Shown here: one piece after another, positions 1-9,857 of the stretch
Layout: each line of letters opens with the position of its first letter
How positions within the stretch are numbered: position 1 is the first letter of the stretch
DNA from: Brumicola pallidula DSM 14239 = ACAM 615
GTDB lineage: Bacteria > Pseudomonadota > Gammaproteobacteria > Enterobacterales > Alteromonadaceae
Length of the DNA: 64,000 nucleotides
Direction of reading: 5' to 3'
Assembly (NCBI RefSeq): GCF_000428905.1
Contig: NZ_AUAV01000011.1
Span: 62,001-126,000, forward strand
Program-made: the position numbers and the translations under genes
Notes under the pieces: generated by a model
What the model was told of the DNA's origin: nothing
The model's input: only the letters and a program-made list of their open reading frames with translations
Databases searched by the model: none

Positions 1-2
1 TA

Positions 3-3000
3 CCAAAGGCGAAATCACTAAATAACTCAAATGTTATTGACCATATTCACTGGGGTGAATTAAAAGGTGCCAGCCAAGCGCTTAGCATCGCTAATGCGGC
101 GGAACAACACAATGGGCCACTATTAGTGTTAATAGAGGATAGTCCTAGTGCAATTAAGCTTGAGAAAGAACTCGCTTTTTTTCTTCGTAGTAAAAATGTT
201 CACGTGCAACTTTTTCCTGATTGGGAAACACTTCCCTATGATGGTTTCTCACCTCATCAAGATATTGTTTCACAACGCTTAGAAACGCTTTACTTACTCA
301 GTAAAAAACAACCCGGCATCTTTATTGTGCCAATCAACACTCTTCTACAGCGCTTAGCGCCCGTTGATTATGTCGGCCAACATCTGATGTATTTGAAAGT
401 TGGTGAAACAATCAATACCGATGAATTTAAACGCAAACTTGAGAAATCAGGTTACTTGCATGTTAGTCAAGTAATGACACACAGCGAATTTTCAGTGCGT
501 GGCAGTATTATTGATTTGTTCCCTATGGGCAGCGAGCAACCTTTCCGGATTGACTTATTTGATGATGAAATAGATTCAATTCGGTATTTTGATCCAGAAA
601 CGCAACGAGGATTAGAACAAACTAAAGAAATACGTTTACTGCCTGCTAGAGAATTCCCAACAGATAAAGAAGCCATAACCGGGTTTAGAGAACGCTACCT
701 CGATAAATTTGAGCGCAGCAATACCGCTGATAAAGAGTCTATTTTCTACCAAGTAAGCAAAGGCACGATGCCCAGCGGTATAGAATACTATTTACCCCTA
801 TTTTTTGAAACCACATCGACCTTATTTGATTATCTAAATGACGATGCGCTAATGCTTTATTACGGCGACTTGACTAAAGCATCCGAACGATTCACCAAAG
901 ATTTATTACAACGTTATGAGCAGTACCGCTATAATTTAGCAAGACCATTGTTATCTCCCATTGATTTATATCTTGATACGAATGAATTACTGACCAGACT
1001 CAAACAATGGCCGAGTGCACAATTAATAAGTGACTCATTACCCAAAAAAGCGGGTAGACATAATTTTGATTGTCGTCTAATTGAAGGTATTGGTATTGAT
1101 TTAACCGCAACCAATCCTTACCAAGCAATACAGGCTGAAGTTAAAAAAGCCAAAGAAAAAGGCAAAAAAGTTATTTTTTGTGCTGAGTCACAGGGCCGCA
1201 AAGAAAACTTAATTGATGTATTACATAAAGCCAAAATATTTCCAGTTAACAGTCCTACTTTTGATGCTGCGTTAAATGAATCGACACATTCTGTTTTCAT
1301 TTGTGTGGGTATGGTCGAAAACAGTTTTGAATTTACTGACAAAAAAAAAGCGTTTTTATTCGTCACTGAAACACAATTACTCGGCCACAAGGTTAGTAAA
1401 AGAAAATTAAAAGACAAACGCAAAGCAACCGATGAAAGTGCAATTGTTAGGAATCTTGCTGAGTTAACTGAAGGCCAACCGGTGGTCCATATTAACCACG
1501 GTGTTGGTCGTTTTCTTGGCTTAAAAACATTGGATGCAGGCGGCGTAGCTACTGAGTATCTATCTATTGGATATGCTAAACAAGCCAAATTGTATGTACC
1601 TGTATCAAGTTTACATCTGATTAGCCGCTTTAGTGGTGGTGATGCCGACCATGCGCCGTTGCATAATTTAGGCAATGACACCTGGACCAAAGCTAAACGC
1701 AAAGCCGCTGAGAAAGTCAGAGATGTTGCAGCCCAGTTACTGGATGTTTATGCACAACGAGCAGCGAAACCCGGTTATGCGTACCCAATCGATTGGGGCG
1801 AATATAAAACCTTTGAAGAAAGCTTTCCATTTGAAGAAACAATTGACCAACACACTGCTATTAACGCCGTTCTGCAAGATATGGGAAGCCCCAATGCGAT
1901 GGACAGACTGATATGCGGTGATGTTGGTTTTGGTAAAACCGAAGTTGCCATGCGTGCTGCATTTATCGCCGCATCAAGCGGCAAACAAGTTGCCATTTTG
2001 GTGCCTACTACGCTTTTAGCGCAACAGCATTATGAAAACTTCAAAGACCGCTTTGCACAATGGCCGTTTAAAATCGAAGTTATTTCTCGATTTGGCAGTG
2101 CAAAAGAACAAAAAATTGTGATTGATGACCTTGCCAGTGGTCAAGGCGACATTGTTATTGGCACACACAAACTACTGCAAAATGATGTGAAATTTAAGGA
2201 TTTGGGGCTGGTTATTATTGACGAAGAGCATCGCTTTGGCGTCCGCCAGAAAGAAAAATTCAAAGCATTGCGCTCCGACGTTGACATACTAACTCTCACC
2301 GCTACGCCTATTCCTCGAACCTTGAATATGGCCTTGAGTGGTATGCGTGATTTATCCATTATTGCTACGCCGCCCGCAAAAAGACTGGCGATAAAAACGT
2401 TTGTTCAAGTACGCCATACAGACATTATTCGTGAAGCAATTATGCGTGAGATATTGCGTGGTGGCCAAGTCTACTTTTTACACAATGAAGTCAAGACGAT
2501 TGAACAAACCGCGCGAGAAATTGAAGAAATCATTCCTGAAGCGAGAATCGCAATTGGGCATGGTCAGATGCGTGAGCGTGAACTAGAAAATGTGATGAAC
2601 GATTTCTATCACCAACGCTATAATGTATTGGTGTGCACTACTATTGTTGAAACAGGAATTGATGTACCCACAGCAAACACTATCATTATGGATAGAGCTG
2701 ACCATTTAGGTTTGGCACAACTGCATCAACTGCGAGGGCGTGTGGGTCGTTCTCATCACCAAGCTTATGCCTATTTATTAACACCTCATCCCAAACGAAT
2801 GACCAAGGACGCGGCAAAGCGCCTCGAAGCAATCGCTTCGCTTGAGGACTTAGGCGCAGGATTCGCGTTAGCAACACACGATTTAGAGATCCGCGGTGCC
2901 GGTGAGTTGCTGGGAGACGATCAATCTGGACAAATTAATACGATCGGTTTTAGCCTTTATATGGAAATGTTAGAACAGGCTGTTGAGGCACTCAAAGAAG

Positions 3001-3485
3001 GCAGAGAGCCGTCACTTGACGATGTACTTGCCGGCCAAACTGAAGTTGATTTGCGCATACCGGCACTGCTTCCTGAAAATTATATTGGTGACGTAAATAC
3101 ACGATTATCACTTTACAAAAAATTAGCTGGTTGTAAAAATCAAAATGAAATTGACGAATATCAGATTGAATTAATCGACCGCTTTGGTTTATTACCCGAT
3201 AGCGCTAAGAACTTAGTTAAGCAATCAGGTCTAAAGCTAACAGCACAAAAAATAGGTATTCGAAAAATTGAAACCACACAAAGCGGTGGTCTCATAGATT
3301 TTGACCAAACCACAACCATAGATGCTAGTTTCTTAATTCAGCTTATTCAAAAGTATCCGAGTCAGTATAAGTTTGAAGGTCCTCAAAAACTAAGATTCAT
3401 GAAAAAGCTCGACAGTGCGCCGCAAAAATTGGATCATGTAAGGGAGTTACTCGATAAATTTTTAAAGGAATGCCATGCAAGCTAG
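3..3485 (+). CDS. mfd: Transcription-repair coupling factor Mfd (5' end cut by window edge)
   Basis: Mfd displaces RNA polymerase stalled at DNA lesions and recruits UvrA for nucleotide excision repair. The frame is open to the left edge; 1160 residues are visible, close to the usual ~1150, so the true start lies only a few codons outside. A GTG at 126 is internal. Seen in order: UvrB-like N-terminal part with WETLPYDGFSPHQD near residue 75, the RNA-polymerase-interacting region with GQPVVHINHGVGRF, Walker A GDVGFGKTEVA near residue 639, the DEEH box near residue 740, the helicase motif TLTATPIPRTLNMALSG, the translocation region QLRGRVGRS, and the C-terminal UvrA-binding-masking domain. It overlaps the next gene by 11 bp, so the two are probably co-transcribed. 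Identity is certain. Confidence 0.97.
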   Translation, partial: PKAKSLNNSNVIDHIHWGELKGASQALSIANAAEQHNGPLLVLIEDSPSAIKLEKELAFFLRSKNVHVQLFPDWETLPYDGFSPHQDIVSQRLETLYLLSKKQPGIFIVPINTLLQRLAPVDYVGQHLMYLKVGETINTDEFKRKLEKSGYLHVSQVMTHSEFSVRGSIIDLFPMGSEQPFRIDLFDDEIDSIRYFDPETQRGLEQTKEIRLLPAREFPTDKEAITGFRERYLDKFERSNTADKESIFYQVSKGTMPSGIEYYLPLFFETTSTLFDYLNDDALMLYYGDLTKASERFTKDLLQRYEQYRYNLARPLLSPIDLYLDTNELLTRLKQWPSAQLISDSLPKKAGRHNFDCRLIEGIGIDLTATNPYQAIQAEVKKAKEKGKKVIFCAESQGRKENLIDVLHKAKIFPVNSPTFDAALNESTHSVFICVGMVENSFEFTDKKKAFLFVTETQLLGHKVSKRKLKDKRKATDESAIVRNLAELTEGQPVVHINHGVGRFLGLKTLDAGGVATEYLSIGYAKQAKLYVPVSSLHLISRFSGGDADHAPLHNLGNDTWTKAKRKAAEKVRDVAAQLLDVYAQRAAKPGYAYPIDWGEYKTFEESFPFEETIDQHTAINAVLQDMGSPNAMDRLICGDVGFGKTEVAMRAAFIAASSGKQVAILVPTTLLAQQHYENFKDRFAQWPFKIEVISRFGSAKEQKIVIDDLASGQGDIVIGTHKLLQNDVKFKDLGLVIIDEEHRFGVRQKEKFKALRSDVDILTLTATPIPRTLNMALSGMRDLSIIATPPAKRLAIKTFVQVRHTDIIREAIMREILRGGQVYFLHNEVKTIEQTAREIEEIIPEARIAIGHGQMRERELENVMNDFYHQRYNVLVCTTIVETGIDVPTANTIIMDRADHLGLAQLHQLRGRVGRSHHQAYAYLLTPHPKRMTKDAAKRLEAIASLEDLGAGFALATHDLEIRGAGELLGDDQSGQINTIGFSLYMEMLEQAVEALKEGREPSLDDVLAGQTEVDLRIPALLPENYIGDVNTRLSLYKKLAGCKNQNEIDEYQIELIDRFGLLPDSAKNLVKQSGLKLTAQKIGIRKIETTQSGGLIDFDQTTTIDASFLIQLIQKYPSQYKFEGPQKLRFMKKLDSAPQKLDHVRELLDKFLKECHAS

Positions 3486-4758
3486 TGCTTCACTTCTCAA
3501 GCTGTTCATTAATTGCGTTGCAGATGCAAGGCGCAAGGTGGTCACTGGCGCTGCATTGGTATTGCTAGCAGCACCAATGCAGGTGATGTCCCAGGATGAG
3601 GAAGACTGGTGGTTTGACGTTGAAATTATTGCATTCAAACGGAATACTTCAACTGCCGCACTCGAAGAAGATTTTAGTTATATAAACCATGAAATATCAA
3701 CAGCAAAGGCAACGGACCTGATTAGCCTCCTGCTGTACCGCAAAGCAAACCCCCTAATTGATTTACAACGCATGCTTTATGAGTGCTCACTTAATTCAAG
3801 CTTGTATCAGTCCAATCTGCCTCTGTTGAGCAACAGCATCAGTGCAGTTGATATCGATAAGAGCGTCGGAGCCATCAGCATTGGAGCCATCAGCAGTGGA
3901 GCCGTCAGCAGTGGAGCCGTCAGCAGTAACAAAACGATTCAAGATGACGCACTTAATAAGTACAAGCTGCTTGCTCCAATATTGACCAGCGAAGCACGCT
4001 TTAGTATGTTGTTGGACTCAGAGGATTGTGGTGTTCGAAAACAAGAAATAGCGAGTTCACTGCTACGTATTAACAGTGTCAACAAAGTCTCGGTTTACTT
4101 GCAACAACCCCCTATTAGCGTTACTAATAACGCGCGTTTGTTAGATGATAATCAACTCTCACTTGTCGATTATGCAAAAAAATTATTTGCTCAACGGGAT
4201 ATTAGTGCGTTGAGCCACATGGCTTGGCGCCAACCCGTTTTCTTTGGAGAAGAGAATGCTTCATTTTATCGCGTATTCTCTGGTGATAAGTTAACGCTAC
4301 CAGAGAGATCAGCGCCATCTTATGAAACATTAAAGCAACAATATGACCCCGAATTAAAAAGCATTATTGACCAAAATTCAGAAACATTTTTTGCCGAATT
4401 AAAGCAGCAATTAAGCGAAGCCAAAGCTGTCAATTGGGAAAGCAGAGCCAGCGTTCAGGCCGATGACTCGGTTAAAACAAGCTCAATTGATGATGTATGG
4501 GAACTCGACGGCAAAGTAAAAGTGTATTTGAAGTACATAAATAGAGTTCCATACTTACATATTGAATCCGAATTTGAATTTCATGAATTTCAACTTAATA
4601 GTTTTGGCGAAGCTACAATTGAACAATACCCGTTTAAGCAACGTAGACGTGTGATAAGCAAACAAATTCACTATTTTGATCATCCCAAAATGGGACTCAT
4701 TATCAGACTACAACGCTATGAAAAGCCTAAAGAAGAAGACAATGAAAATATATACTAA
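3475..4758 (+). CDS. csiV: CsiV-family (DUF2803) periplasmic protein
   Basis: CsiV is a periplasmic peptidoglycan-binding protein studied in Vibrio, where it supports PBP1A/LpoA cell-wall synthesis. The protein has an N-terminal signal-like stretch (basic residues, then VTGAALVLLAAPMQVMSQ) followed by the family's hallmark WWFDVEIIAFKR at about residues 42-53. The C-terminal region around VYLKYINRVPYLHIESEFEF and RRRVISKQIHYFDHPKMGLIIRL is the second conserved block. The position directly after mfd is also typical of the family. At 427 aa it carries extra central sequence, including a four-copy GA(I/V)S-type repeat near residues 132-151. The ATG at 3475 follows an AAAGGA-type ribosome site and overlaps mfd. 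Function here is inferred from the family. Confidence 0.8.
   Translation: MQASASLLKLFINCVADARRKVVTGAALVLLAAPMQVMSQDEEDWWFDVEIIAFKRNTSTAALEEDFSYINHEISTAKATDLISLLLYRKANPLIDLQRMLYECSLNSSLYQSNLPLLSNSISAVDIDKSVGAISIGAISSGAVSSGAVSSNKTIQDDALNKYKLLAPILTSEARFSMLLDSEDCGVRKQEIASSLLRINSVNKVSVYLQQPPISVTNNARLLDDNQLSLVDYAKKLFAQRDISALSHMAWRQPVFFGEENASFYRVFSGDKLTLPERSAPSYETLKQQYDPELKSIIDQNSETFFAELKQQLSEAKAVNWESRASVQADDSVKTSSIDDVWELDGKVKVYLKYINRVPYLHIESEFEFHEFQLNSFGEATIEQYPFKQRRRVISKQIHYFDHPKMGLIIRLQRYEKPKEEDNENIY
3868..3927 (+). repeat. 15-bp in-frame tandem repeat, four copies, inside csiV
   Basis: Four adjacent copies of a unit close to GGAGCCGTCAGCAGT encode G-A-(I/V)-S-(I/S) repeats. The last two copies are identical and the first two differ by one or two bases, which indicates recent expansion by slippage. 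Confidence 0.9.
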
Positions 4759-5293
4759 AACGGGTGACAAGGGAACAACGCAGGTTTATACATCGGAAGT
4801 GCTACGTTTGGATAAAAACGATGCCATTTTAGAATGTTATGGCTCAATAGATGAATTAAACAGTCATATTGGTTTACTCAGTGCATTACTAGGTAGTGTA
4901 GACGCAAGCAATAGTAGCAATGACGAAACTAGTCTTAGTGCGTCTTTTATGTTCGACATTCAAAAAACCCTATTCAGCATTGGTTTTGCTATTTCTGATA
5001 AGCCACAAATTGATGAGAATGCAACGCAGGTACTAGAGGAAGCGATCGATAAACTGCAACTCGAATTACCGCCACAAACTAAGTTTATTTTGCCCGGCGG
5101 CAGTCAATTAGCTGCTCAGGCTCATATATGCAGAACCGTTGCCAGAAGAGCAGAAAGAGCTGTAGTTACTGTATCGCAACAGCGAAATGTACCAACTATT
5201 TGCATCCAATATTTGAACCGCCTATCCGATTACTTTTTTGTTGCTGCTCGCGCGTTTAACTTCAAAGCTCAAATTGCAGATATTGAAGTGTAG
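4742..5293 (+). CDS. PduO-type ATP:cob(I)alamin adenosyltransferase
   Basis: The enzyme transfers the adenosyl group of ATP to cob(I)alamin, giving coenzyme B12. The 183-aa protein begins MKIYTKTGDKGTTQVYT, the conserved N-terminal ATP-binding motif of the PduO/MMAB family, followed by CYGSIDELNSHIG. The C-terminal half has LPGGSQLAAQAHICRTVARR and NRLSDYFFVAARAFN, which hold the conserved arginines and the usual end motif. A longer frame exists upstream to 4676, but the family start is the ATG at 4742, behind an AAGAAGA purine stretch and overlapping the csiV stop by 17 bp. The overlap suggests translational coupling. No other B12 genes are in the window, so it probably serves salvage of imported corrinoids (inference). 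Confidence 0.92.
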   Translation: MKIYTKTGDKGTTQVYTSEVLRLDKNDAILECYGSIDELNSHIGLLSALLGSVDASNSSNDETSLSASFMFDIQKTLFSIGFAISDKPQIDENATQVLEEAIDKLQLELPPQTKFILPGGSQLAAQAHICRTVARRAERAVVTVSQQRNVPTICIQYLNRLSDYFFVAARAFNFKAQIADIEV

Positions 5294-5305
5294 ATAATAT
5301 TTATG

Positions 5306-5328
5306 CCTGCTGCAGTCTCATCAGCAGG
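5306..5328 (+). terminator. Possible weak terminator after the adenosyltransferase
   Basis: CCTGCTG and CAGCAGG form a perfect 7-bp stem with a 9-nt loop, 12 bases after the stop codon. The following sequence GCTTGTT is only partly T-rich, so termination strength is doubtful. Confidence 0.35.
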
Positions 5329-5423
5329 GCTTGTTACTCCTCTAGGATAAGTTTTATAGAGCCCAGTTGTAAGACCAAAAAGACCACTCAAGCCTTTAAT
5401 TTAACTGCATTCTGTTCTTAAAA

Positions 5424-6440
5424 TCACTGCTCATTGGCCAAATTGATTAGCCTGACACTTTCAAGGTAGGTAGCTTGTGTTTCTGGTTTAACAGGTACTT
5501 CTTTACACTGCTCCTTGTGAAGTAAATTAAGCCACCGTTGACTATAAACCTTTTTTTGACTCAGCCCATCCAACACTTTTTCAGCCTGTGAGGGTGAGTT
5601 ACATACCAATACCATATCGCAACCAGCCTCTATAGCATGCTCTGCGCGATCGGTCACACTGCCGGCAACGCTTGCTGCTTGCATGGTTAAATCATCTGAA
5701 AATACGACACCTTCAAAGCCAAATTGCTTGCGCAAAATTTGCTTTATCCAAATTGCCGAAAAGCCTGCGGGTTTGCTGTCTACACTCGGATATATTACAT
5801 GTGCGGGCATTACTGCATCTATCTTTTTGGCCGCAATGAGCTGTTGAAATACCCGCATATCTTGCTCTTGTATTTCTTCAAAACTACGTTGATCAACAGG
5901 CATAGCAGTGTGACTATCTTCAGTGACTGAGCCATGACCGGGGAAATGTTTACCGGTGCTTTTCATTCCGGCTTTATGCATACCGTCAATATATGCACCA
6001 CTTAAGCGAATGACTTGATCAGGCTCAGATGAAAATGCCCGACTACCAATCACCTCACTAACCCCATTAAGGTCAAGAACCGGTGCAAAACTAATATCAA
6101 TATCCAATTGAAGTAATTCATAAGCCATGCAAAATCCCATGGCTTGAGCTAACTCTAGTTGCACTTTTTGTGACACTTCAAGATTTTCAATATTTGCCAT
6201 TGCAGGAATTTGTGTAAAGCCCTCTCTAAAACGCTGTACTCTGCCACCTTCATGATCAACAGAAATTAAAAACGGCTTTTTTACAGAGCGCCTAATGTCT
6301 TTTATCAACGCCGACAATTGTGCTTTTTCAGCATAGTTACGGCTAAATAATATCAAACCACCACACAAAGGGTGTTGTAACATTTCTCTTTCAACTGGGC
6401 TAAGTTCAAAGCTTTGCACATCAAGAATGACAGGTGACAT
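5424..6440 (-). CDS. nagZ: Beta-N-acetylhexosaminidase NagZ (glycoside hydrolase family 3)
   Basis: NagZ is a cytoplasmic enzyme that removes GlcNAc from anhydro-muropeptides during peptidoglycan recycling. The 338-aa protein has no signal peptide. It contains SVDHEGGRVQRF near residue 60, FAPVLDLN near 118, the signature KHFPGHG at 164-170 with the catalytic histidine loop continuing into DSHTAMP, and FSDDLTMQAA with the catalytic aspartate near 249. Length matches the E. coli enzyme (341 aa). It is transcribed alone, convergent with the adenosyltransferase gene and divergent from the acylase gene, so there is no operon to interpret. Confidence 0.96.
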   Translation of the reverse strand: MSPVILDVQSFELSPVEREMLQHPLCGGLILFSRNYAEKAQLSALIKDIRRSVKKPFLISVDHEGGRVQRFREGFTQIPAMANIENLEVSQKVQLELAQAMGFCMAYELLQLDIDISFAPVLDLNGVSEVIGSRAFSSEPDQVIRLSGAYIDGMHKAGMKSTGKHFPGHGSVTEDSHTAMPVDQRSFEEIQEQDMRVFQQLIAAKKIDAVMPAHVIYPSVDSKPAGFSAIWIKQILRKQFGFEGVVFSDDLTMQAASVAGSVTDRAEHAIEAGCDMVLVCNSPSQAEKVLDGLSQKKVYSQRWLNLLHKEQCKEVPVKPETQATYLESVRLINLANEQ

Positions 6441-6562
6441 AGTGTTCCTTTTTAACTATTTCCATTATGTTTTAAAAAACACGTTAGGGATAATACTTGT
6501 AAGCTAAGTAGGTTTGACTTAGCCTTAGCCATAATAAAGGTTAAATGTAAAAAGAAAAACAA

Positions 6563-8899
6563 ATGAAGTTAATCAAACCCCTACTCTTTACTATATTGTC
6601 TCTCGTCATACTTATTTTCATCGTCGTCTATTTTGTTTTACGCGCAAGCTTACCCTCGCTGGATAATAAATTTTCGACGCAATTGGTTATGGCTAACACG
6701 ACTATCGAAAGAGACAACATTGGTGTCGCAAAAATTAGTGCTCAGTCACATTCTGATGCGGTTTTCGCTTTAGGCTATGCACACGGACAAGATCGCTTAT
6801 TCCAAATGGATTTACTGCGCCGCAGTGCCGCTGGCGAACTATCTGAAATTGTAGGCGACATAGCAATTAATGTGGACAAAAAAGCACGCTTCCACCAATT
6901 CCGCCAACGTGCCAACAAAGCGGTCAACAATCTACCCGAAGGACAACAACGCTTACTTGAAAATTATGCAAAAGGCGTCAATTTAGCAGCCAGCGAATAT
7001 ACCGCAAAACCGTTTGAATATTTACTGACCAGCACCACGTTTACACAATGGCTTCCTGAGGATAGCCTGCTAGTCAGCTACAGTATGTATCTCGACCTAC
7101 AAGGTGGTCAAGTAGAAAGAGATTTAGTAAACACCGTCCTCGTCGATAAATTTGGTTATGCTTTGCTGGATTTTTTCAATATGCAAAGCCCTTATCAGGC
7201 CGCGTTAGATGGCAGCATTATCGGTGGTCCCAGAGCCGACATTCCTAGTCTGAATATTGAATCAGCTAAACGCCCGAATAACACCGACATAAAAACTGGG
7301 TTGCTGTCATTTAATAGTATTGCTGAACCTTTGGATATTGGCAGTAATAATTGGGCTGTCATTGGAGCCCTAACTGACTCTACGAGTGCAATGGTTAGCG
7401 ACGATATGCATTTAGGCTTACGAGTGCCGCCTATATGGTATCGGGCGCAGTTGAATTATACTTCAAGTGGAAATAGAACAACAATTACGGGTGTCTCCTT
7501 GCCGGGTACACCAATCATTATTGTTGGCTCTAATGGCCATGTTGCGTGGGGATTTACCAACGCGAACCTAGATAATGTTGATTGGATTAAGCTTAACGAT
7601 GACACCAAAACTAAGATGGTTACCGAAGTAATAAAGCTAAAAGATGGAGAACGAGTACTCGACATAGAAATGAGCAAATATGGACCTGTAAGAACCATAA
7701 ATGGTAAACGTTATGCGTTGGCATGGGTGGCTCATCAAGACTATGCTGTGAATATGTCAATAATGGAAATGGCTGAAGCTCAAAACTTAGAGGAAGCATT
7801 TGCGATTGCAGAAAAAGTTCGCATTCCGGTACAAAACTTGATGCTTGCAGATGCACAAGGAAACGCTGGCTGGCGTCCAATTGGAGCAGTTACAGCACGC
7901 AAGACACCAACCCTATCTGCTATAGATGAAGAACACTATTCTGACCTTTGGTTACAGCAAGAACCAAACCTACCGAGCCATATTAATCCGAGCCATGGAC
8001 GTTTGTGGACAGCAAATGCACGGGTTATTTCTGCGGATGACTACCCTAGATATGGTGATGGAGGTTATGCCGTTGGCGCTAGAGGATTACAAATTAGAGA
8101 TCGTTTGTTTGAGAAAAAAAGCTTTAACGAACAGGATTTCTACTCAATACAAATGGACAATGAAGCGCGTTTTATTATGCCATGGCATGCCAAACTCATT
8201 GATATCCTGAGCGCGAAGCCCGACTTATACGCCAAAGATATTGAAATATTAGTACAATGGAAAAACTGCGCATGCACCGAGTCGATTGGTTACACTTTGG
8301 CTCGCCGTTACCGTTCAACCGTTATTAATTCTTTGTTAGGTCCTATCTATGACGGGATCAAAGACACTGACCTAGCGTTGAAAACCGCATTACGAAGTAT
8401 TGAACCGGCTATTTGGCAGTTATTAGATAACGAGGCAATGGGATGGTTACCAAATGAGTTTACCTCATACAACGATTTTCTATTTGCGAGCTATGAAAGT
8501 ACAAAAGCAGAATTAGTCAAGCAGTATGACGCCAACCCTGACACCCTCGAAGGGCTGGAATGGGGTAACGTGAATAAGCTAAAAGTACAACATCCGTTTG
8601 CTAGTCAGTTGGGCCCGTTAGCAGGTTTGCTCAACATGCCCGAAGTTGATGGTTTTGGTGATAGTTATATGCCGGCGGTGCAGTTGCCAAAGTTTGGTGC
8701 CTCGCAACGATTAATTGTGCGTCCAGGAAATGAGGATAAAGGAATATTAACAGTGCCCGGTGGACAGTCTGGACATCCACTATCGACGTTTTACAATGCT
8801 GGCTTTATGGCATATGCACAAGCCCAGAACACACCGTTACTGCCAGGTAAGAGTAAACATACAATTATCATCTCACCGAAAATACATAGCACAAACTAA
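6563..8899 (+). CDS. Penicillin acylase family N-terminal-nucleophile hydrolase
   Basis: This family comprises self-cleaving Ntn hydrolases that split amide bonds, including penicillin G, acyl-homoserine lactones and related amides; the true substrate cannot be read from the sequence. The 778-aa precursor starts with a hydrophobic signal or anchor (residues about 4-28). The alpha part has ERDNIGVAKISA and GYAHGQDRLFQMDLLRR. The autoproteolytic junction is G-S-N-N-W at residues 260-264, placing the beta-chain N-terminal nucleophile at Ser261. Further conserved blocks are SLPGTPIIIVGSNGHVAWGFTN and, near the end, VPGGQSGHPLSTFY. It is monocistronic. Quorum-signal acylase activity is possible but not shown. 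Confidence 0.88.
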   Translation: MKLIKPLLFTILSLVILIFIVVYFVLRASLPSLDNKFSTQLVMANTTIERDNIGVAKISAQSHSDAVFALGYAHGQDRLFQMDLLRRSAAGELSEIVGDIAINVDKKARFHQFRQRANKAVNNLPEGQQRLLENYAKGVNLAASEYTAKPFEYLLTSTTFTQWLPEDSLLVSYSMYLDLQGGQVERDLVNTVLVDKFGYALLDFFNMQSPYQAALDGSIIGGPRADIPSLNIESAKRPNNTDIKTGLLSFNSIAEPLDIGSNNWAVIGALTDSTSAMVSDDMHLGLRVPPIWYRAQLNYTSSGNRTTITGVSLPGTPIIIVGSNGHVAWGFTNANLDNVDWIKLNDDTKTKMVTEVIKLKDGERVLDIEMSKYGPVRTINGKRYALAWVAHQDYAVNMSIMEMAEAQNLEEAFAIAEKVRIPVQNLMLADAQGNAGWRPIGAVTARKTPTLSAIDEEHYSDLWLQQEPNLPSHINPSHGRLWTANARVISADDYPRYGDGGYAVGARGLQIRDRLFEKKSFNEQDFYSIQMDNEARFIMPWHAKLIDILSAKPDLYAKDIEILVQWKNCACTESIGYTLARRYRSTVINSLLGPIYDGIKDTDLALKTALRSIEPAIWQLLDNEAMGWLPNEFTSYNDFLFASYESTKAELVKQYDANPDTLEGLEWGNVNKLKVQHPFASQLGPLAGLLNMPEVDGFGDSYMPAVQLPKFGASQRLIVRPGNEDKGILTVPGGQSGHPLSTFYNAGFMAYAQAQNTPLLPGKSKHTIIISPKIHSTN

Positions 8900-8907
8900 T
8901 TGTCTTT

Positions 8908-9585
8908 TTAGTTTTTTAGCTCTTCAAGTTTACCACTGTTAATCATGTAGGCTTTCCATTGCGCCCTCGCCTCTTGGGTATAATCAACACCTTGGAGGCC
9001 ATCATCGGATAATAATTTTGCAGCTCGTTGTATGGCAGTATCACGTGCATTAAGAAGTGACAATGCTCTTTGATGTAGACCACTTAAGTAGGGATATTTC
9101 TGTATGAGGTCGTCTATGTTTTCAAAATTCATAAATTGTTCTATAAATTCATCATGAAACAGCTGTTTTTTAGCTTCAAATTCTATAAAGACTAAACCCT
9201 GCTCTCCGCTTATTCGAGCTAGATCGCGCTCAGATAAACGCACTTCCTTCGCTACTGCCAGTAATTGTTGCTGCCAGTCTCTGAGTGACGCTTGGTCATC
9301 GTTAAGAACAGATTGCTTTATTCCCATCTGAAAATCATCTGTATTGAGTAATTCATCTAAGGTAAGCAGCGGTGGTAAGCTCTCAACGGGTTGAGAGGAT
9401 GTGTGCAGGGGACTTGTTACATTGGGATCATTGCTGTTTTGTTGTGGTTGACATGCTGTTACGCCAATAAAAAAACTCGCATAAAGCGAGCATTTCAGAA
9501 TGTTAGGCGAAACTAGCCTATATATTCGCTTAAAAGCAACGGCGTTGAAACTCCTTTTAGGAACCAATTTTGACGTTTTCAACAC
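8908..9585 (-). CDS. Putative lipoprotein of unknown function
   Basis: I do not recognise the family. The predicted 225-aa product has a hydrophobic stretch [13 protein letters not shown] ending in a lipobox (V-T-A-C), so the mature form would begin at that cysteine and be lipid-anchored. About 28-30 residues precede the hydrophobic core, long for a lipoprotein signal, so a downstream non-ATG start may be the real one. The rest is soluble and acidic with many charged helices. The frame overlaps the 3' end of ihfA by 29 bp on the same strand, which suggests co-transcription with pheS-pheT-ihfA. Confidence 0.65.
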   Translation of the reverse strand: MLKTSKLVPKRSFNAVAFKRIYRLVSPNILKCSLYASFFIGVTACQPQQNSNDPNVTSPLHTSSQPVESLPPLLTLDELLNTDDFQMGIKQSVLNDDQASLRDWQQQLLAVAKEVRLSERDLARISGEQGLVFIEFEAKKQLFHDEFIEQFMNFENIDDLIQKYPYLSGLHQRALSLLNARDTAIQRAAKLLSDDGLQGVDYTQEARAQWKAYMINSGKLEELKN

Positions 9586-9853
9586 GACTTTTTAATTTTT
9601 GACCCGGCCTAAAAGTAACAACTCGGCGGGCCTTTATAGGGATATCTTCGCCTGTTTTCGGGTTTCGACCAGGGCGCTCATTTTTAGTGCGCAGATCAAA
9701 ATTACCAAAACCAGAGAGTTTAACTTGCTCTCCGACTTCTAGACAGGCTTTAATTTCTTCAAAAAACGCTTCGACCAAGTCTTTTGCGTCTCTCTTATTT
9801 AAACCCAACTTTTCAAATAAATGTTCAGCCATTTCGGCTTTGGTTAATGCCAT
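9557..9853 (-). CDS. ihfA: Integration host factor alpha subunit
   Basis: IhfA pairs with IhfB to bind and sharply bend DNA at specific sites. The 98-aa sequence begins [18 protein letters not shown] and carries the DNA-binding arm region [26 protein letters not shown] with the conserved proline that intercalates at the bend. Length is one residue short of the E. coli protein. It lies 4 bp after pheT in the same orientation, the usual pheS-pheT-ihfA order in gammaproteobacteria. Confidence 0.97.
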   Translation of the reverse strand: MALTKAEMAEHLFEKLGLNKRDAKDLVEAFFEEIKACLEVGEQVKLSGFGNFDLRTKNERPGRNPKTGEDIPIKARRVVTFRPGQKLKSRVENVKIGS

Positions 9854-9857
9854 TCGA

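Noticed and set aside
1118-1702. 194-codon open frame on the minus strand inside mfd
   Set aside because: It is antisense to a certain mfd reading frame and has no ribosome site or recognisable domain; it is a shadow frame.
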